Positions 63,933 to 64,000 of a stretch of DNA of 64,000 bases are shown here, piece by piece. Under the pieces are notes generated by a model. It saw nothing but the letters and a program-made list of their open reading frames with translations. It made no database searches and had not been told where the DNA came from. The stretch comes from Lonicera japonica (lineage: Eukaryota; Streptophyta; Magnoliopsida; Dipsacales; Caprifoliaceae), in contig CM038469.1 in NCBI GenBank assembly GCA_021464415.1, forward strand, positions 29,939,736 to 30,003,735, read 5' to 3'. The translations under genes and the position numbers were made by a program. The stretch's first letter is position 1. Each line of letters starts with the position of its first letter.

Positions 63933-64000
63933 GTGTAAGATCCTCTCGACTTTCCGCCGTTGCTGGCGGGCGATACATCTTGTCGCCCGCCGGACCATAG

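Overview
This is nuclear DNA of a flowering plant, probably a eudicot. The genes are split by AT-rich GT-AG introns and are 5-20 kb apart. The space between them is filled with MITEs, LTR retrotransposon fragments, SINE-like repeats and a decayed endogenous pararetrovirus. I cannot name the species from sequence alone. Exon joins were worked out by reading frame, splice dinucleotides and family resemblance. No alignment was run.

Layout. (1) 1-6849, + strand: 20-kDa (PSST/NDUFS7-type) subunit of mitochondrial complex I, cut at its 5' end by the window edge, with a 6.2 kb intron holding nested MITEs and a hAT-like element. (2) 6850-21750: a transposon-rich desert with two abutting MITEs, a Ty3/gypsy complex in which one LTR sits between two internal regions, an opposite-strand gag fragment with an LTR-like block, and a Sirevirus-like solo LTR. 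(3) 21877-28377, + strand: a complete six-exon two-KH-domain RNA-binding protein of the FUBP/KSRP type. (4) 31760-33082: a hAT deletion derivative with exact 8-bp target duplications. (5) 34698-37312, + strand: mitochondrial ATP synthase subunit g, two exons. (6) 39770-47197, - strand: ferrochelatase of the FC1 type, nine exons, one intron with a GC donor. (7) 49499-56845, - strand: rearranged endogenous caulimovirid, with movement, capsid, zinc-knuckle, protease, RT and RNase H regions plus a second ORF, all broken by stops. (8) 57770-58741: two related MITEs and a perfect 48-bp palindrome. (9) about 59700-62350: no convincing protein. There is a promoter-like block, a strong candidate H/ACA snoRNA, and a second copy of its 5' hairpin with compensatory base changes. 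(10) 62850-64000: SINE-like tandem repeats, a Nudix hydrolase pseudogene, and the 5' end of a retroelement with an unusually short LTR and a Met-tRNA primer-binding site.

Three of the four intact genes serve organelle bioenergetics (complex I, ATP synthase, haem synthesis). They lie on both strands with no operon-like spacing, so this looks like chance linkage. The most interesting non-standard signal is the structured-RNA locus near 60.25-61.29 kb. Secondary points are the GC-AG intron in ferrochelatase, the inverted self-junction in the pararetrovirus, and the gypsy LTR with an array of short palindromes above its TATA box.
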